This document shows, piece by piece, positions 7,815 to 16,137 of a DNA stretch of 64,000 nucleotides. A program made the translations under genes and the position numbers. Source of the DNA: an uncultured Aquimarina sp. (GTDB taxonomy: Bacteria; Bacteroidota; Bacteroidia; Flavobacteriales; Flavobacteriaceae); assembly GCA_947489685.1 (NCBI GenBank), contig CANLEM010000001.1:868001-932000 (forward strand), written 5' to 3'. Each line of letters begins with the position of its first letter. Within the stretch, counting starts at the first letter, position 1. The notes below the pieces were generated by a model. It did not search any database. It was not told the origin of the DNA and saw only the letters and a program-made list of their open reading frames with translations.

Positions 7815-8759
7815 TTAATGTCTTTCTAAAACTCTTATTACGGTTGGTGATAGTTCATTACTGTTACCAGAATTTGCAACGCAATTAATGTATATTTTTT
7901 CTCCATCTGGGCTAAAAGCTAAGTCATTAGGAGTGCGTAATCCCGAAGTTCTAGCATCTCCATCAGTATTTGTTGAACTGCCATCACCAGCTATTACTTC
8001 TACAGAGTTTCCGTCTAGACTTACTTTAAAAATCTGCCCTAATGAAGCGGCAGTAAGATATAGCTCTCCGTAAAAAGAGGTAATATGGGCATTTCCTGTT
8101 GAGGTCGGAATAGTAGTGAGGGTAGAAACTTCTCCTGCTGTATCAGCTTCTAATACATTACCATCATTAAAGTTTACTACATAGATACTACCAGTTTCTT
8201 TTACCCAAGTGATTCCATTTGCGCAAGCAAAATTAGTACTCGACGCAAATACTTCGCCATCTCCATTTGGAGTAAATTTTGTAATAGTACCACTAGCGCA
8301 ACTTAACACATATATGTTTCCTGAGTCGTCTATTGTAATTCCGGTTGGTAAAGCAACATCCTGAGTAAAGAGTTCAATATTTCCATCTGGATCAATTCTA
8401 AATACTTTACTTGACCCAAAATTGGACTGGTATAAGTTACCCGAACTATCAAAATGATTCCCTGTAAGTCCTGATGGTTCAAGACTAGCGAAAAGTTCTG
8501 ACTCTCCATCTTCAGGATCAATTTTAAAAATGTCTGAACCATTAATATTGGCTAAACCAACCCCAAAATCTGCAGCATAAATAGTGCCATGGGCATCTAC
8601 ATCTAGACCACCAGTGCCTATTGGTAGCGTCACAAGAGTAGATAATGTGTACTCATCAGATGGATTAGGAGTGCCATCATCATCAGATATAAAATCGTCT
8701 AATTTGCATGAACAAAATAAGATTGAAATAAGTAATAAAAAAGCTGTACATGTTTTCAT
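7815..8759 (-). CDS. SMP-30/NHL-type beta-propeller lipoprotein
   Basis: 314 residues. The N-terminus has a hydrophobic stretch ending ILFCSCKLDDF, a lipoprotein-like signal, then an acidic linker. The rest is a series of about 40-residue propeller blades with recurring GLDVDAHGTIYAAD, HFDSSGNLYQSN, ITIDDSGNIYVLS and DLAFSPDGEKIYIN, typical of SMP-30/gluconolactonase/NHL folds. Lactonase or simple binding functions are both possible, and no catalytic metal residues were assigned. It is convergent with the egt cluster and downstream of an AraC regulator on the same strand, from which about 180 bases separate it. Confidence 0.82.
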   Translation of the reverse strand: MKTCTAFLLLISILFCSCKLDDFISDDDGTPNPSDEYTLSTLVTLPIGTGGLDVDAHGTIYAADFGVGLANINGSDIFKIDPEDGESELFASLEPSGLTGNHFDSSGNLYQSNFGSSKVFRIDPDGNIELFTQDVALPTGITIDDSGNIYVLSCASGTITKFTPNGDGEVFASSTNFACANGITWVKETGSIYVVNFNDGNVLEADTAGEVSTLTTIPTSTGNAHITSFYGELYLTAASLGQIFKVSLDGNSVEVIAGDGSSTNTDGDARTSGLRTPNDLAFSPDGEKIYINCVANSGNSNELSPTVIRVLERH

Positions 8760-8941
8760 TATGTCTATTTTTAATTAATGTTGATTTAGACAAATGAATA
8801 TGTATTTTACATAAAAACAGTTAGCTTTTACAGGGATTTATATATTGCCGATAAAGATTTACACACTTGATTGTATAAATCAAAAGGAGGTTATTAATTT
8901 TGATGTAGAGTTTGTTGTATGGGTCAAAAAAGACTTCTCTT

Positions 8942-10054
8942 TTAGTTAGTAGTTTTTGTACTACTTTTTCGAAATTTATATTCTGAAGGAGTAGTTTTTG
9001 TGAATTTTTTGAAAGCTTTGTAAAATGAAACTCTATTACTAAATCCACTTGAGTATAAAATCTCGGTCATATTAAGGTTATCTTCTTCTAAAAGCATTTT
9101 TTTAGCCTCTTCGATGCGGTATCGATTTATAAAATCGAAAAAACTAGAGTCTAAGTTTTCATTAATAACCTGAGACATATGATGTCTAGAAATATGTAAT
9201 TCTTTTGCCAAGTCCCCAAGTCTTAAATCATGATTTAGATAAGGTTTTTCTTGCTTCATGAAATCTAATAACCTGGATTTTAATTCTGTTGAGGATGCTG
9301 TAGTAAGTCCAGTTTTTCGATATTTTTTGAATGGAATAATTTTATCCATAGACAATCCATCAAAAACTTGCGGTTGCAAAAACGCAAAATAAAATAGTAA
9401 CCCGGTAAAGAACATCATAGAAAAACCAATAAAATAATCAGACCCAGGTTTTAATAGATTAAAGTAAACCAAAACGAAATACGAAGAAAAAGAAATAACA
9501 TAGCCACAAAAAGAATAACTTAACCAGTTTAACCATCTGTTATTATTAAAACTTTTGATGAGATGTCTAAATGAAAAAAACAGTTGACCACAATAAAACA
9601 ACATCAAAGCAATTATAATATGAATGAAATATGGTATATGGAAATAAGAAAAATATCGAATTTCTCCATTTCTTAGAACTTCTATTTTTTCTTGGGCGGA
9701 GAGAAAATAGAACGGAGAATAATTTAGTATAACATATACTAGTGGTATAAAATGAAGAAGGTCTATACTTCTAAATTTATTTTTGTACAGAAGTCTTTTA
9801 AGATACAAGTATACTATAGGACCATATAAAACCCACGGTATTCTATTTGTAAAACTTAAATGTATAAATGGATATGAATTTAAAAGTTGTGACCAATACA
9901 AAACATTATACGCAATATTATAACTGAATAATAAAATATAAATGCCTAATAAGATATTGGCAACTCTATCACCTTTCTTTTTTATAAAGAACAAGATGGC
10001 AAAAACAAAAGCCTGAAAAGCAAAAAACAGAAAAATTGTTTCTAAAAAATTCAT
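8942..10054 (-). CDS. AraC-family regulator with N-terminal membrane domain
   Basis: 370 residues. The first about 230 residues form seven or so membrane helices (for example FLFFAFQAFVFAILFF, FSMMFFTGLLFYFAFL). The C-terminal AraC DNA-binding domain (about 262-363) has the two helix-turn-helix units: LRLGDLAKELHISRHHMSQV, then the second ending SNRVSFYKAFKKFTKTTPSEY. This membrane-7TM-plus-AraC layout is common in Flavobacteriaceae and suggests a membrane-bound sensor-regulator. A paralogue with the same order lies at 24384-25499, sharing a Y-x-K-T-G-L linker before the DNA-binding part. The ligand is unknown; a long inverted repeat lies upstream. Confidence 0.88.
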   Translation of the reverse strand: MNFLETIFLFFAFQAFVFAILFFIKKKGDRVANILLGIYILLFSYNIAYNVLYWSQLLNSYPFIHLSFTNRIPWVLYGPIVYLYLKRLLYKNKFRSIDLLHFIPLVYVILNYSPFYFLSAQEKIEVLRNGEIRYFSYFHIPYFIHIIIALMLFYCGQLFFSFRHLIKSFNNNRWLNWLSYSFCGYVISFSSYFVLVYFNLLKPGSDYFIGFSMMFFTGLLFYFAFLQPQVFDGLSMDKIIPFKKYRKTGLTTASSTELKSRLLDFMKQEKPYLNHDLRLGDLAKELHISRHHMSQVINENLDSSFFDFINRYRIEEAKKMLLEEDNLNMTEILYSSGFSNRVSFYKAFKKFTKTTPSEYKFRKSSTKTTN

Positions 10055-10177
10055 GACCTAAAACTAAGATTATTAATTTAATTTTCAAGGCATGATAATT
10101 TCTATTCAGAAATTCGAAGTGGTGCTAATTATAAAAAACAAAGATTGAATGTAGTTTTTTATAAGCATAGCATGGAT

Positions 10178-10225
10178 TTTTATAAGGTGTTAAGATAATC
10201 GAATATACCTTAACACCTTATAAAA
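10178..10225. repeat. 17-bp perfect inverted repeat (terminator or operator)
   Basis: TTTTATAAGGTGTTAAG (10178-10194) and its exact reverse complement (10209-10225) flank a 14-base spacer. It sits 9 bases past the stop of the leftward E-set gene and about 120 bases upstream of the AraC start. It could end the first transcript, although no extra T-run follows the stem. It could also be a binding site for the AraC gene's own control. Confidence 0.6.
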
Positions 10226-10234
10226 TAAATGAGT

Positions 10235-10531
10235 TTATAAAACGAGTAAACTATTTTCTGCTGAGGCAAAATCATTCCATTGATAACCATCGGCTTCTTG
10301 CTCATTGGTCCATTCGCCATCTACTACATATTTGAACTCGAAATTATTATCTCTAGGGAGATCTAAAGTGCCTTTAAAAGTTCCGTTTTTTAATTTCTTA
10401 AGCATAGTTGCTTCGGTATTCCAATTGTTAAATTCACCTGCGACACATACTGAAGAAGCATTTTTTGCAGGAACGATAAAAGTAACTTTGCAAATAGGTT
10501 TAGTCTTTAAATACTGTTTGGTTATTGCCAT
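10235..10531 (-). CDS. Small isoamylase E-set / CBM48-like protein
   Basis: 98 residues comprising a single early-set (AMPK1/CBM48-like) beta-sandwich: KVTFIVPAKNASSVCVAGEFNNWNT, then GTFKGTLDLPRDNNFEFKYVVDGEW. This resembles the glycogen-binding module of branching enzymes and AMPK, here stand-alone. It has no signal peptide, so it is probably cytoplasmic. Such single-domain proteins occur widely in Flavobacteriia with unknown function; glycogen or oligosaccharide binding is the natural guess. It stands alone between a PLP enzyme and the inverted repeat. Confidence 0.85.
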   Translation of the reverse strand: MAITKQYLKTKPICKVTFIVPAKNASSVCVAGEFNNWNTEATMLKKLKNGTFKGTLDLPRDNNFEFKYVVDGEWTNEQEADGYQWNDFASAENSLLVL

Positions 10532-10654
10532 AATTTTAGTGTATAATTAATTTTTGGTTAATAAAATTTAAGTGAAATTACCACAAAACATCAAGACAGA
10601 AAAGAGTAAACTCACGGATTTCCAATAATTTAATCAACAATTAACATTTAAATA

Positions 10655-11737
10655 TTAACGATAACGATGTAGTATTTTTAAAAACTTGTCAATATCTTCT
10701 TTTGTATTATAAAAGTGTAAACTGATTCGTATACCACTCCCACGAATTGAAGTGATAATATTGTTTTCTTTTAAGTGTTTAAACAATTTTTGATCACCTT
10801 TTATATTAAAAATAGAGCTATGTCTTTTGCGCAATAAGACATCCTCTTCAAGTAAATTAAGTTTGGTTAACTCTTCTTTGGTGTGTTCTACAAGGTGCGT
10901 AATAGTTTGTTCGATAGTATCCATACCAATTTTAGCCAAATATTTCAGAGAATATTGTAAACTTCCAAAATTAAAAGTATCCAAATGACCGCATTCAAAT
11001 CGTGATTGTAAGCTCGTATATGATTCATCGTAATTAGAATTTGCAGCTTCAATATTATAATAAGAAGGGGTTATATTATCAAGAATATGATCTTTAAACA
11101 GCATAAAACCATTTCCATAACCTCCCAATAACCACTTGTATCCGCTACACCCTAAAATATCAATGCCGGATTTTTTAAAATTAAATACTTGAGTACCGCA
11201 AAATTGAGTTGCATCGGCAATGATCAGTATATTTGGGTGGTTAATTTTTAGCTGTTTAATAAAATCAAGATCTATAGCAATGCCATTAATATATTGAATA
11301 AGACTAAAAGCGAATACATCCGGTTTATTTTGTTCTACCGCGTGCTCAATATTTTGTTCTAAAGAAGCATCTACTTGCGCATAGCATACATCAAAACCTT
11401 TACTGGTTACTGCAAAATTGATCGAAGGATAATCCTGCTCAAGTAACAGTACTTTTTGCTCTTTTGGGAGCCCATTTAATATGGTGTTAAAACCTATAGA
11501 AAAATTAGGGCTTAGGATAGTATTCTCAACAGAATTTCCAAAAAAATCAGCAACAGTCTCACGAACAGAATTCAAAATTTGTTGTTGAGGATCTCTAAAT
11601 ATACTACCGCCAATTAAAAAGTCCAAATCATGTTCTTGTCTAAAATCCAGTAGATCATCATAGAGTAATCCTGATGAAGCGGTATTCAAATATGTGTTTT
11701 GACTTAAAACAGGGAATGCATTTCTTAAATTCTTCAT
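10655..11737 (-). CDS. Class V aminotransferase-fold PLP enzyme
   Basis: 360 residues of the cysteine-desulfurase/class V family. Seen: substrate-loop start YLNTASSGLL (16-25), the cofactor aspartate in IADATQFCG (Asp175), and the Schiff-base lysine Lys201 in CSGYKWLLGGYGNG. It lacks the C-terminal catalytic-cysteine loop that defines IscS-type desulfurases, so a lyase or transaminase role is more likely. EgtE, the C-S lyase of ergothioneine synthesis, belongs to this superfamily, and the egt cluster is 3 kb away, but separated by unrelated genes. The link is only an inference. It is divergent from the DHFR gene, 65 bases apart. Confidence 0.82.
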   Translation of the reverse strand: MKNLRNAFPVLSQNTYLNTASSGLLYDDLLDFRQEHDLDFLIGGSIFRDPQQQILNSVRETVADFFGNSVENTILSPNFSIGFNTILNGLPKEQKVLLLEQDYPSINFAVTSKGFDVCYAQVDASLEQNIEHAVEQNKPDVFAFSLIQYINGIAIDLDFIKQLKINHPNILIIADATQFCGTQVFNFKKSGIDILGCSGYKWLLGGYGNGFMLFKDHILDNITPSYYNIEAANSNYDESYTSLQSRFECGHLDTFNFGSLQYSLKYLAKIGMDTIEQTITHLVEHTKEELTKLNLLEEDVLLRKRHSSIFNIKGDQKLFKHLKENNIITSIRGSGIRISLHFYNTKEDIDKFLKILHRYR

Positions 11738-11802
11738 AAGTAATTCGAGGGCTTTTTGGTAAAAACTATATCTTTACTTGGCGATACTAAGTTAGCATTA
11801 AT

Positions 11803-12747
11803 ATGTTTTTAAAGAAGAAAGAAATTCCGCAAATTGATCCGCAACAACGAGAACTATACGAACATGCTCGAAAGAGAGTTGTTCAAAAAAAAAGACTGTT
11901 TCAACATTTTGTGATTTTTCTTATTGGAGCAGTATTTTTTGCTATTCTTAACCTTGTATTTGATTATGGAAAAGACATTACTTTTTTTGGAGTAGACTGG
12001 TATGTAGTAGCTATTTTGTGTTGGGCATTTCTTTTGGTTGTTCATTTTTGTAATGTATGGTTGTTTACAACATTTATGGGGCAGGAGTGGTCTGATAGAC
12101 AGATGGAAAGATTAATAGCAAAACAAAAGGAAGAAATTGCACTTATGCAAAAAGATGTTGACTTAATGTATCCTAAAGATAATCTTAAAAAGAAAAAAGA
12201 AGAATTTATTAAGGGGAAAACATCCGAAATCGTAGAAGAGTTAAAAGAAAAAGAATCAAAGAATATGATTACAATGATTGCGGCTGCAGGAGAAAATAAT
12301 GCTTTAGGAAAGGATAATGATCTGGTATGGCATTTACCTGATGATTTTAAGCGGTTTAAAAACTTAACAACAGGTCATCATATCATAATGGGGCGTAAAA
12401 CTTTTGAATCATTTCCGAAATTGCTTCCTAATAGAATTCATATAGTGATCTCACGTAATGAAGCATATCAAGCAGAAGGAGCCGTGGTGGTGCACTCAAT
12501 GAAGGACGCTTTGGAGATAGCAAAGAATGATACTCAACCTTTTATCATTGGTGGAGGAGAAATATATAAAATAGGGTTAGACTATGCTGATGCTATAGAA
12601 TTAACTCGGGTTCATGGAGATTTTGAGGCTGATGCTTTTTTTCCGGCAATTGATACAGAGATTTGGAAACTTGAAAACGAAGAGTTTCATGATATAGATG
12701 AAAAACATAAATATCCGTTTACTTATTTGACCTATAAAAAGAAGTAA
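11803..12747 (+). CDS. Dihydrofolate reductase fused to an N-terminal 2TM membrane domain
   Basis: 314 residues in two parts. Residues about 14-115 are a 2TM domain: basic start, helices at about 35-52 and 66-90, with YEHARKRVVQKKRLFQHFVI and a following WSDRQMERLI. Residues about 116-152 are a charged, coiled-coil-like linker. Residues 155-313 are a complete DHFR: MIAAAGENNALG, WHLPDDFKRF with the catalytic acid Asp181, IIMGRKTFES and FIIGGGEIY. DHFR regenerates tetrahydrofolate after ThyA. The fusion would tether it to the inner membrane. An internal ATG (12265) sits exactly at the DHFR start, so a free cytosolic form could also be made (inference). Its stop overlaps the next start (TAATG). 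Confidence 0.92.
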   Translation: MFLKKKEIPQIDPQQRELYEHARKRVVQKKRLFQHFVIFLIGAVFFAILNLVFDYGKDITFFGVDWYVVAILCWAFLLVVHFCNVWLFTTFMGQEWSDRQMERLIAKQKEEIALMQKDVDLMYPKDNLKKKKEEFIKGKTSEIVEELKEKESKNMITMIAAAGENNALGKDNDLVWHLPDDFKRFKNLTTGHHIIMGRKTFESFPKLLPNRIHIVISRNEAYQAEGAVVVHSMKDALEIAKNDTQPFIIGGGEIYKIGLDYADAIELTRVHGDFEADAFFPAIDTEIWKLENEEFHDIDEKHKYPFTYLTYKKK

Positions 12748-13598
12748 TGCTATCGCCGAAATTAAAAACTCATTTTGAACAATTACTTTCGGAAAAAATC
12801 AATGCTGTGATTCCACTATCAGGTGGCGATATTAATCAAGTTTATGTATTACATACGGCAGGGCAGAAATTTGTAGTAAAAATAAACAAGAGTTCTGCAT
12901 TTCCCACACTATTTGAAGCTGAAGCAAAAGGACTTGGGCATTTGTATCAAACAAATACATTTAGGATTCCCGATGATGTAAGATGGGGAAAAGTAAATGA
13001 AACAACCTTTTTGATGCTAGAGTTCATTGGTTCAGCTACGCCTATTAAGGGATTTTGGAGTGTTTTTGGAAAAAAATTAGCAAAGCTGCACCAGACGACC
13101 CGGCCTTATTTTGGTTTTGAAGAAGATAATTATATCGGAACTCTGAAACAGTATAATACAAAAAAAAGTATTGCATCAGAATTTTATATTACACAGCGCT
13201 TAGAACCTCAATTTGAACTGGCATTCCAAAAGGGTTTTTCTTTCTCTAACCTAGAACAGTTCTATAAAAATGTGAGTGCCGAAATCCCAAATGAACCTTC
13301 AAGTTTGATTCATGGTGATTTGTGGAGTGGTAATTTTATGGTGGACAACAATGGAATGCCATGTTTAATTGACCCATCTGTGTCGTATGCTTCGAGAGAA
13401 ATGGATATTGCCATGATGCATCTTTTTGGTGGTTTTGATCAGAAACTATTCGAAACTTATAATGAAATCTTTCCTCTGACCCCCAATTGGAGAGATCGAT
13501 TATCTTTATGGCAATTGTATTATTTGTTAGTGCATCTTAATTTATTTGGAAGTTCGTATTACCCAAGAGTAAAAAGTATTGTTAATGGGTACATATAG
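12747..13598 (+). CDS. Fructosamine kinase / phosphotransferase family protein
   Basis: 283 residues of the fructosamine-3-kinase-like fold. Seen: GGDINQVYVLHTAGQKFVVK with the ATP lysine, FLMLEFIGS at the hinge, and the catalytic loop LIHGDLWSGNFMV followed by the metal site LIDPSVSYASREMDIAM. The family phosphorylates sugars bound to protein amines (deglycation) or small ribulosamines. It overlaps the DHFR stop by one base, so it is translationally coupled to it, although no metabolic link is evident. Confidence 0.9.
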   Translation: MLSPKLKTHFEQLLSEKINAVIPLSGGDINQVYVLHTAGQKFVVKINKSSAFPTLFEAEAKGLGHLYQTNTFRIPDDVRWGKVNETTFLMLEFIGSATPIKGFWSVFGKKLAKLHQTTRPYFGFEEDNYIGTLKQYNTKKSIASEFYITQRLEPQFELAFQKGFSFSNLEQFYKNVSAEIPNEPSSLIHGDLWSGNFMVDNNGMPCLIDPSVSYASREMDIAMMHLFGGFDQKLFETYNEIFPLTPNWRDRLSLWQLYYLLVHLNLFGSSYYPRVKSIVNGYI

Positions 13599-13635
13599 GA
13601 TTAGAAACTTTAATACTATATTACTTTTTAATCCT

Positions 13636-13643
13636 TACTTTTG
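13636..13643 (+). promoter_or_regulatory. -7 box of the fabD promoter
   Basis: TACTTTTG matches TAnnTTTG, 26 bases before the fabD ATG. No clear -33 TTG was found. Confidence 0.4.
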
Positions 13644-13669
13644 TCAAAATTTTAAACACATATTAGTAT

Positions 13670-14551
13670 ATGAAAGCATATGTCTTTCCTGGTCAAGGAG
13701 CTCAGTTTTCTGGAATGGGTTTGGATCTATACGAAAACTCAGAATTAGCCAAAGATCTTTTTCATAAGGCGAATGATATTTTAGGTTTTGAGATCACCAA
13801 AATAATGTTTGAAGGAACAGTAGATGAACTCAAACAAACCAAAGTAACACAACCCGCTATCTTTTTACACTCGGTGATTCTTAGTAAAGTATTAGGAGAT
13901 AGTTTTAAGCCTGATATGGTTGCGGGACACTCGTTAGGAGAGTTTTCTGCGCTTGTGGCAAACGGAACTCTTGATTTTGAAGATGCCCTGAAATTAGTTT
14001 CTAAAAGAGCATTGGCAATGCAAAAGGCTTGTGAAGTGCAGCCTTCAACCATGGCTGCTGTGTTGGGACTAGAAGATGGGGTGGTCGAAAATGTTTGTTC
14101 AGAAATAGATGGAGTGGTAGTAGCTGCAAACTATAATTGTCCTGGACAATTGGTAATTTCTGGAGACGTTGCAGCTATAGAACAAGCTTGCGAAATAATG
14201 AAAGAAAAAGGTGCGCGTAGAGCATTGGTATTACCAGTTGGGGGAGCATTTCACTCTCCGCTAATGGAGCCTGCCAGAGAAGAATTGGCGGCGGCAATTG
14301 AAGCTACCACTTTTAACACACCGAATTGTCCAATATATCAAAATGTAACCACAACTGCAGTTACTGATCCCGAAGAAATCAAAAAGAATTTGATTTCTCA
14401 ATTAACAGCACCGGTAAAATGGACACAAAGTGTACAACATATGATTAAAGACGGAGCTACTTCATTTACCGAAGTAGGACCAGGAAAAGTACTTTCTGGT
14501 TTGGTAAAAAAAGTAGATCGATCCATGGAAACTATTTTGGCGTCTATCTAA
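13670..14551 (+). CDS. fabD: Malonyl-CoA:ACP transacylase FabD
   Basis: 293 residues, the standard FabD size. It moves malonyl from CoA to acyl carrier protein, feeding fatty-acid elongation. Seen: the N-terminal FPGQGAQFSGMG, QPAIFLHS, the nucleophile Ser88 in AGHSLGEFSAL, and the catalytic histidine region GGAFHSPLMEPA. It is a monocistronic-looking gene with its own -7 box and a strong terminator 23 bases past the stop. The other fab genes are not in the window. Confidence 0.97.
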   Translation: MKAYVFPGQGAQFSGMGLDLYENSELAKDLFHKANDILGFEITKIMFEGTVDELKQTKVTQPAIFLHSVILSKVLGDSFKPDMVAGHSLGEFSALVANGTLDFEDALKLVSKRALAMQKACEVQPSTMAAVLGLEDGVVENVCSEIDGVVVAANYNCPGQLVISGDVAAIEQACEIMKEKGARRALVLPVGGAFHSPLMEPAREELAAAIEATTFNTPNCPIYQNVTTTAVTDPEEIKKNLISQLTAPVKWTQSVQHMIKDGATSFTEVGPGKVLSGLVKKVDRSMETILASI

Positions 14552-14574
14552 TACTAATCAAAATTATACATTAT

Positions 14575-14610
14575 ATAAAACCCTCAAAACTTATGTTTTG
14601 AGGGTTTTAT
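14575..14610. terminator. Bidirectional terminator between fabD and the dehalogenase-like gene
   Basis: A perfect 16-bp inverted repeat: ATAAAACCCTCAAAAC (14575-14590) and GTTTTGAGGGTTTTAT (14595-14610) around TTAT. T-rich on both strands, so it can serve the convergent genes on either side. Confidence 0.92.
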
Positions 14611-14635
14611 ATGTTATATGATCAGTACTAATTTT

Positions 14636-15526
14636 TTATTTGGCGATCTTCAATTCATCTCTCATGAATTTATCGATGTATTTTGCAATTTCTTCACCTT
14701 TTTCTTCTTGCAAAAAGTGACCTGCATTTTTAATAATAATTTTCTGCTGTTCTTGGGTAGATGGGATAAGTTTATAAAAGAATTTTTCTAACCCTCCTAA
14801 TATTTTATCCTTATCAGAAAATAATACCAAAGCAGGTTTATTCCATTTAGAAAGTACATCCCTTGCATTTTGAATAGGTTTAACAGCCGGATCTTTACGA
14901 TTTGCAGGTACCAAAAGCGGAAATGCAACAGCTCCACCTTTATGTTTTTTATTTGGAAAAGGTGCATTGTAAGCATCCATTACCTCTTTCGGTAGTTTTT
15001 GATAGGAGCCTCTTTGTACAATCCCCGCTATTGGCAAAGAAGGATGAAATTTGGCAAACATTCTCCATATTTTGAATGGAAAGGACATTTTTTTACCAAC
15101 AGGCAAAAACGTATTCAAAATTACTACTCTTTTGAATTTCTCTGGATATTTACCTAATAAAGATAAGCCTAATAGGCCTCCCCAGTCTTGTACTATAAGA
15201 GTAATATCGTTAAGATCTAATTTCTGAATTAGGTTTTCTAAGGATCTAAAATGTAAATCGAAAGAATAGTTTTTTCTACCTACTATTTTGTCAGATTTAC
15301 CAAAACCTATAAAATCTGGAGCTATAAATCGATAGTTTTTTAAAACAGGAATAAATTTCCTATACAAATAAGACCAAGTAGGTTCACCGTGCAGCGCCAG
15401 AACAGTTTCACCTTGACCTTCATCTATATAATGCATTTGAAGATCTTCAAAATCAATAAAATTTTCTTTGTATTGAAAATCTGTAATAGATTCGAAACGG
15501 CTGAAATCAGGTTTTACGATTTGCAT
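14636..15526 (-). CDS. Haloalkane dehalogenase-like alpha/beta hydrolase
   Basis: 296 residues. The sequence follows haloalkane dehalogenase subfamily I: LALHGEPTWSYLYRKF (oxyanion/halide region, 43-58), the nucleophile Asp114 followed by halide-binding Trp115 in VQDWGG, an acid at Asp240 in FSDKDKILGG and the base His270 in NAGHFLQEEKGEE. These enzymes hydrolyse carbon-halogen bonds to alcohols. The full triad plus QDWGG makes dehalogenase much more likely than epoxide hydrolase (which lacks the HGEPTW and QDWGG pair). Known relatives occur in marine bacteria; the substrate is unknown. No signal peptide is present. Convergent with fabD. Confidence 0.88.
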   Translation of the reverse strand: MQIVKPDFSRFESITDFQYKENFIDFEDLQMHYIDEGQGETVLALHGEPTWSYLYRKFIPVLKNYRFIAPDFIGFGKSDKIVGRKNYSFDLHFRSLENLIQKLDLNDITLIVQDWGGLLGLSLLGKYPEKFKRVVILNTFLPVGKKMSFPFKIWRMFAKFHPSLPIAGIVQRGSYQKLPKEVMDAYNAPFPNKKHKGGAVAFPLLVPANRKDPAVKPIQNARDVLSKWNKPALVLFSDKDKILGGLEKFFYKLIPSTQEQQKIIIKNAGHFLQEEKGEEIAKYIDKFMRDELKIAK

Positions 15527-15583
15527 GATAGTCTTTTTAAGTATTTTTAGTCGTAAACATTATGAAGAAACTTTCAGCCTATA

Positions 15584-16090
15584 TTAATTACTCATCTTCT
15601 TTGCTTTAAATTGAGTTTCTAAATAAAGTTGTTTCCATGTACCATTCTCGTAATTTCCAACTTTAAAATTATAAGTATTTTGATCAACATACTCCCACAT
15701 ATCGGTTACTATCGTTTCTCCATATTGATATTGATACAAAATATTTTTGCCCACTACCTTTACTTCACCTTTAGTTAGTCCTCCAAACACATCAAACTCC
15801 CAGAATTTGATAGTTTTAGTATTTGTATCAAATTTTCGGATGCCGTGATTTCTCGCTCCATATTGGGTTTGTTCTTTATTGGTAAATCCTTTAGATTTTG
15901 TGATGACAAGAGTATTATTCAAATCAAATGAGAAAACGATTTCTTGTTTAAATACGCTGCCATCTCCCCAAGTGCCCTCCGCTTTCCAGACTTTGTCGGT
16001 AAGTGATTTAAAAATTGAAAGACTAGACTCCTGACTCCAAGCAGAAATTGAAATTAGTACTAATGCTAAATGTATTATAATAGTTCTCAT
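15584..16090 (-). CDS. Secreted hypothetical protein, lipocalin-like
   Basis: 168 residues. A signal peptide (about 1-19, ending ISAWSQ) is followed by about eight predicted beta strands: KVWKAEGTWGDGSVFKQEIV, then IKFWEFDVFGGLTKGEVKVV and TQFKAKKM at the end. The pattern resembles small lipocalin/DUF1579-like barrels, but I do not recognise a defined family. It is probably periplasmic. It lies between the dehalogenase-like gene and a DUF3667 gene, all on the minus strand; spacing (57 and 47 bases) allows but does not prove co-transcription. Confidence 0.65.
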   Translation of the reverse strand: MRTIIIHLALVLISISAWSQESSLSIFKSLTDKVWKAEGTWGDGSVFKQEIVFSFDLNNTLVITKSKGFTNKEQTQYGARNHGIRKFDTNTKTIKFWEFDVFGGLTKGEVKVVGKNILYQYQYGETIVTDMWEYVDQNTYNFKVGNYENGTWKQLYLETQFKAKKMSN

Positions 16091-16137
16091 TATTCATGTT
16101 TTTTGTAATTAGTATAAGATATGAAAGTCATGCATAA

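Noticed and set aside
8821-9048. 75-codon frame overlapping the end of the AraC gene
   Set aside because: Out-of-frame shadow of the AraC C-terminus plus AT-rich downstream sequence; no family features.
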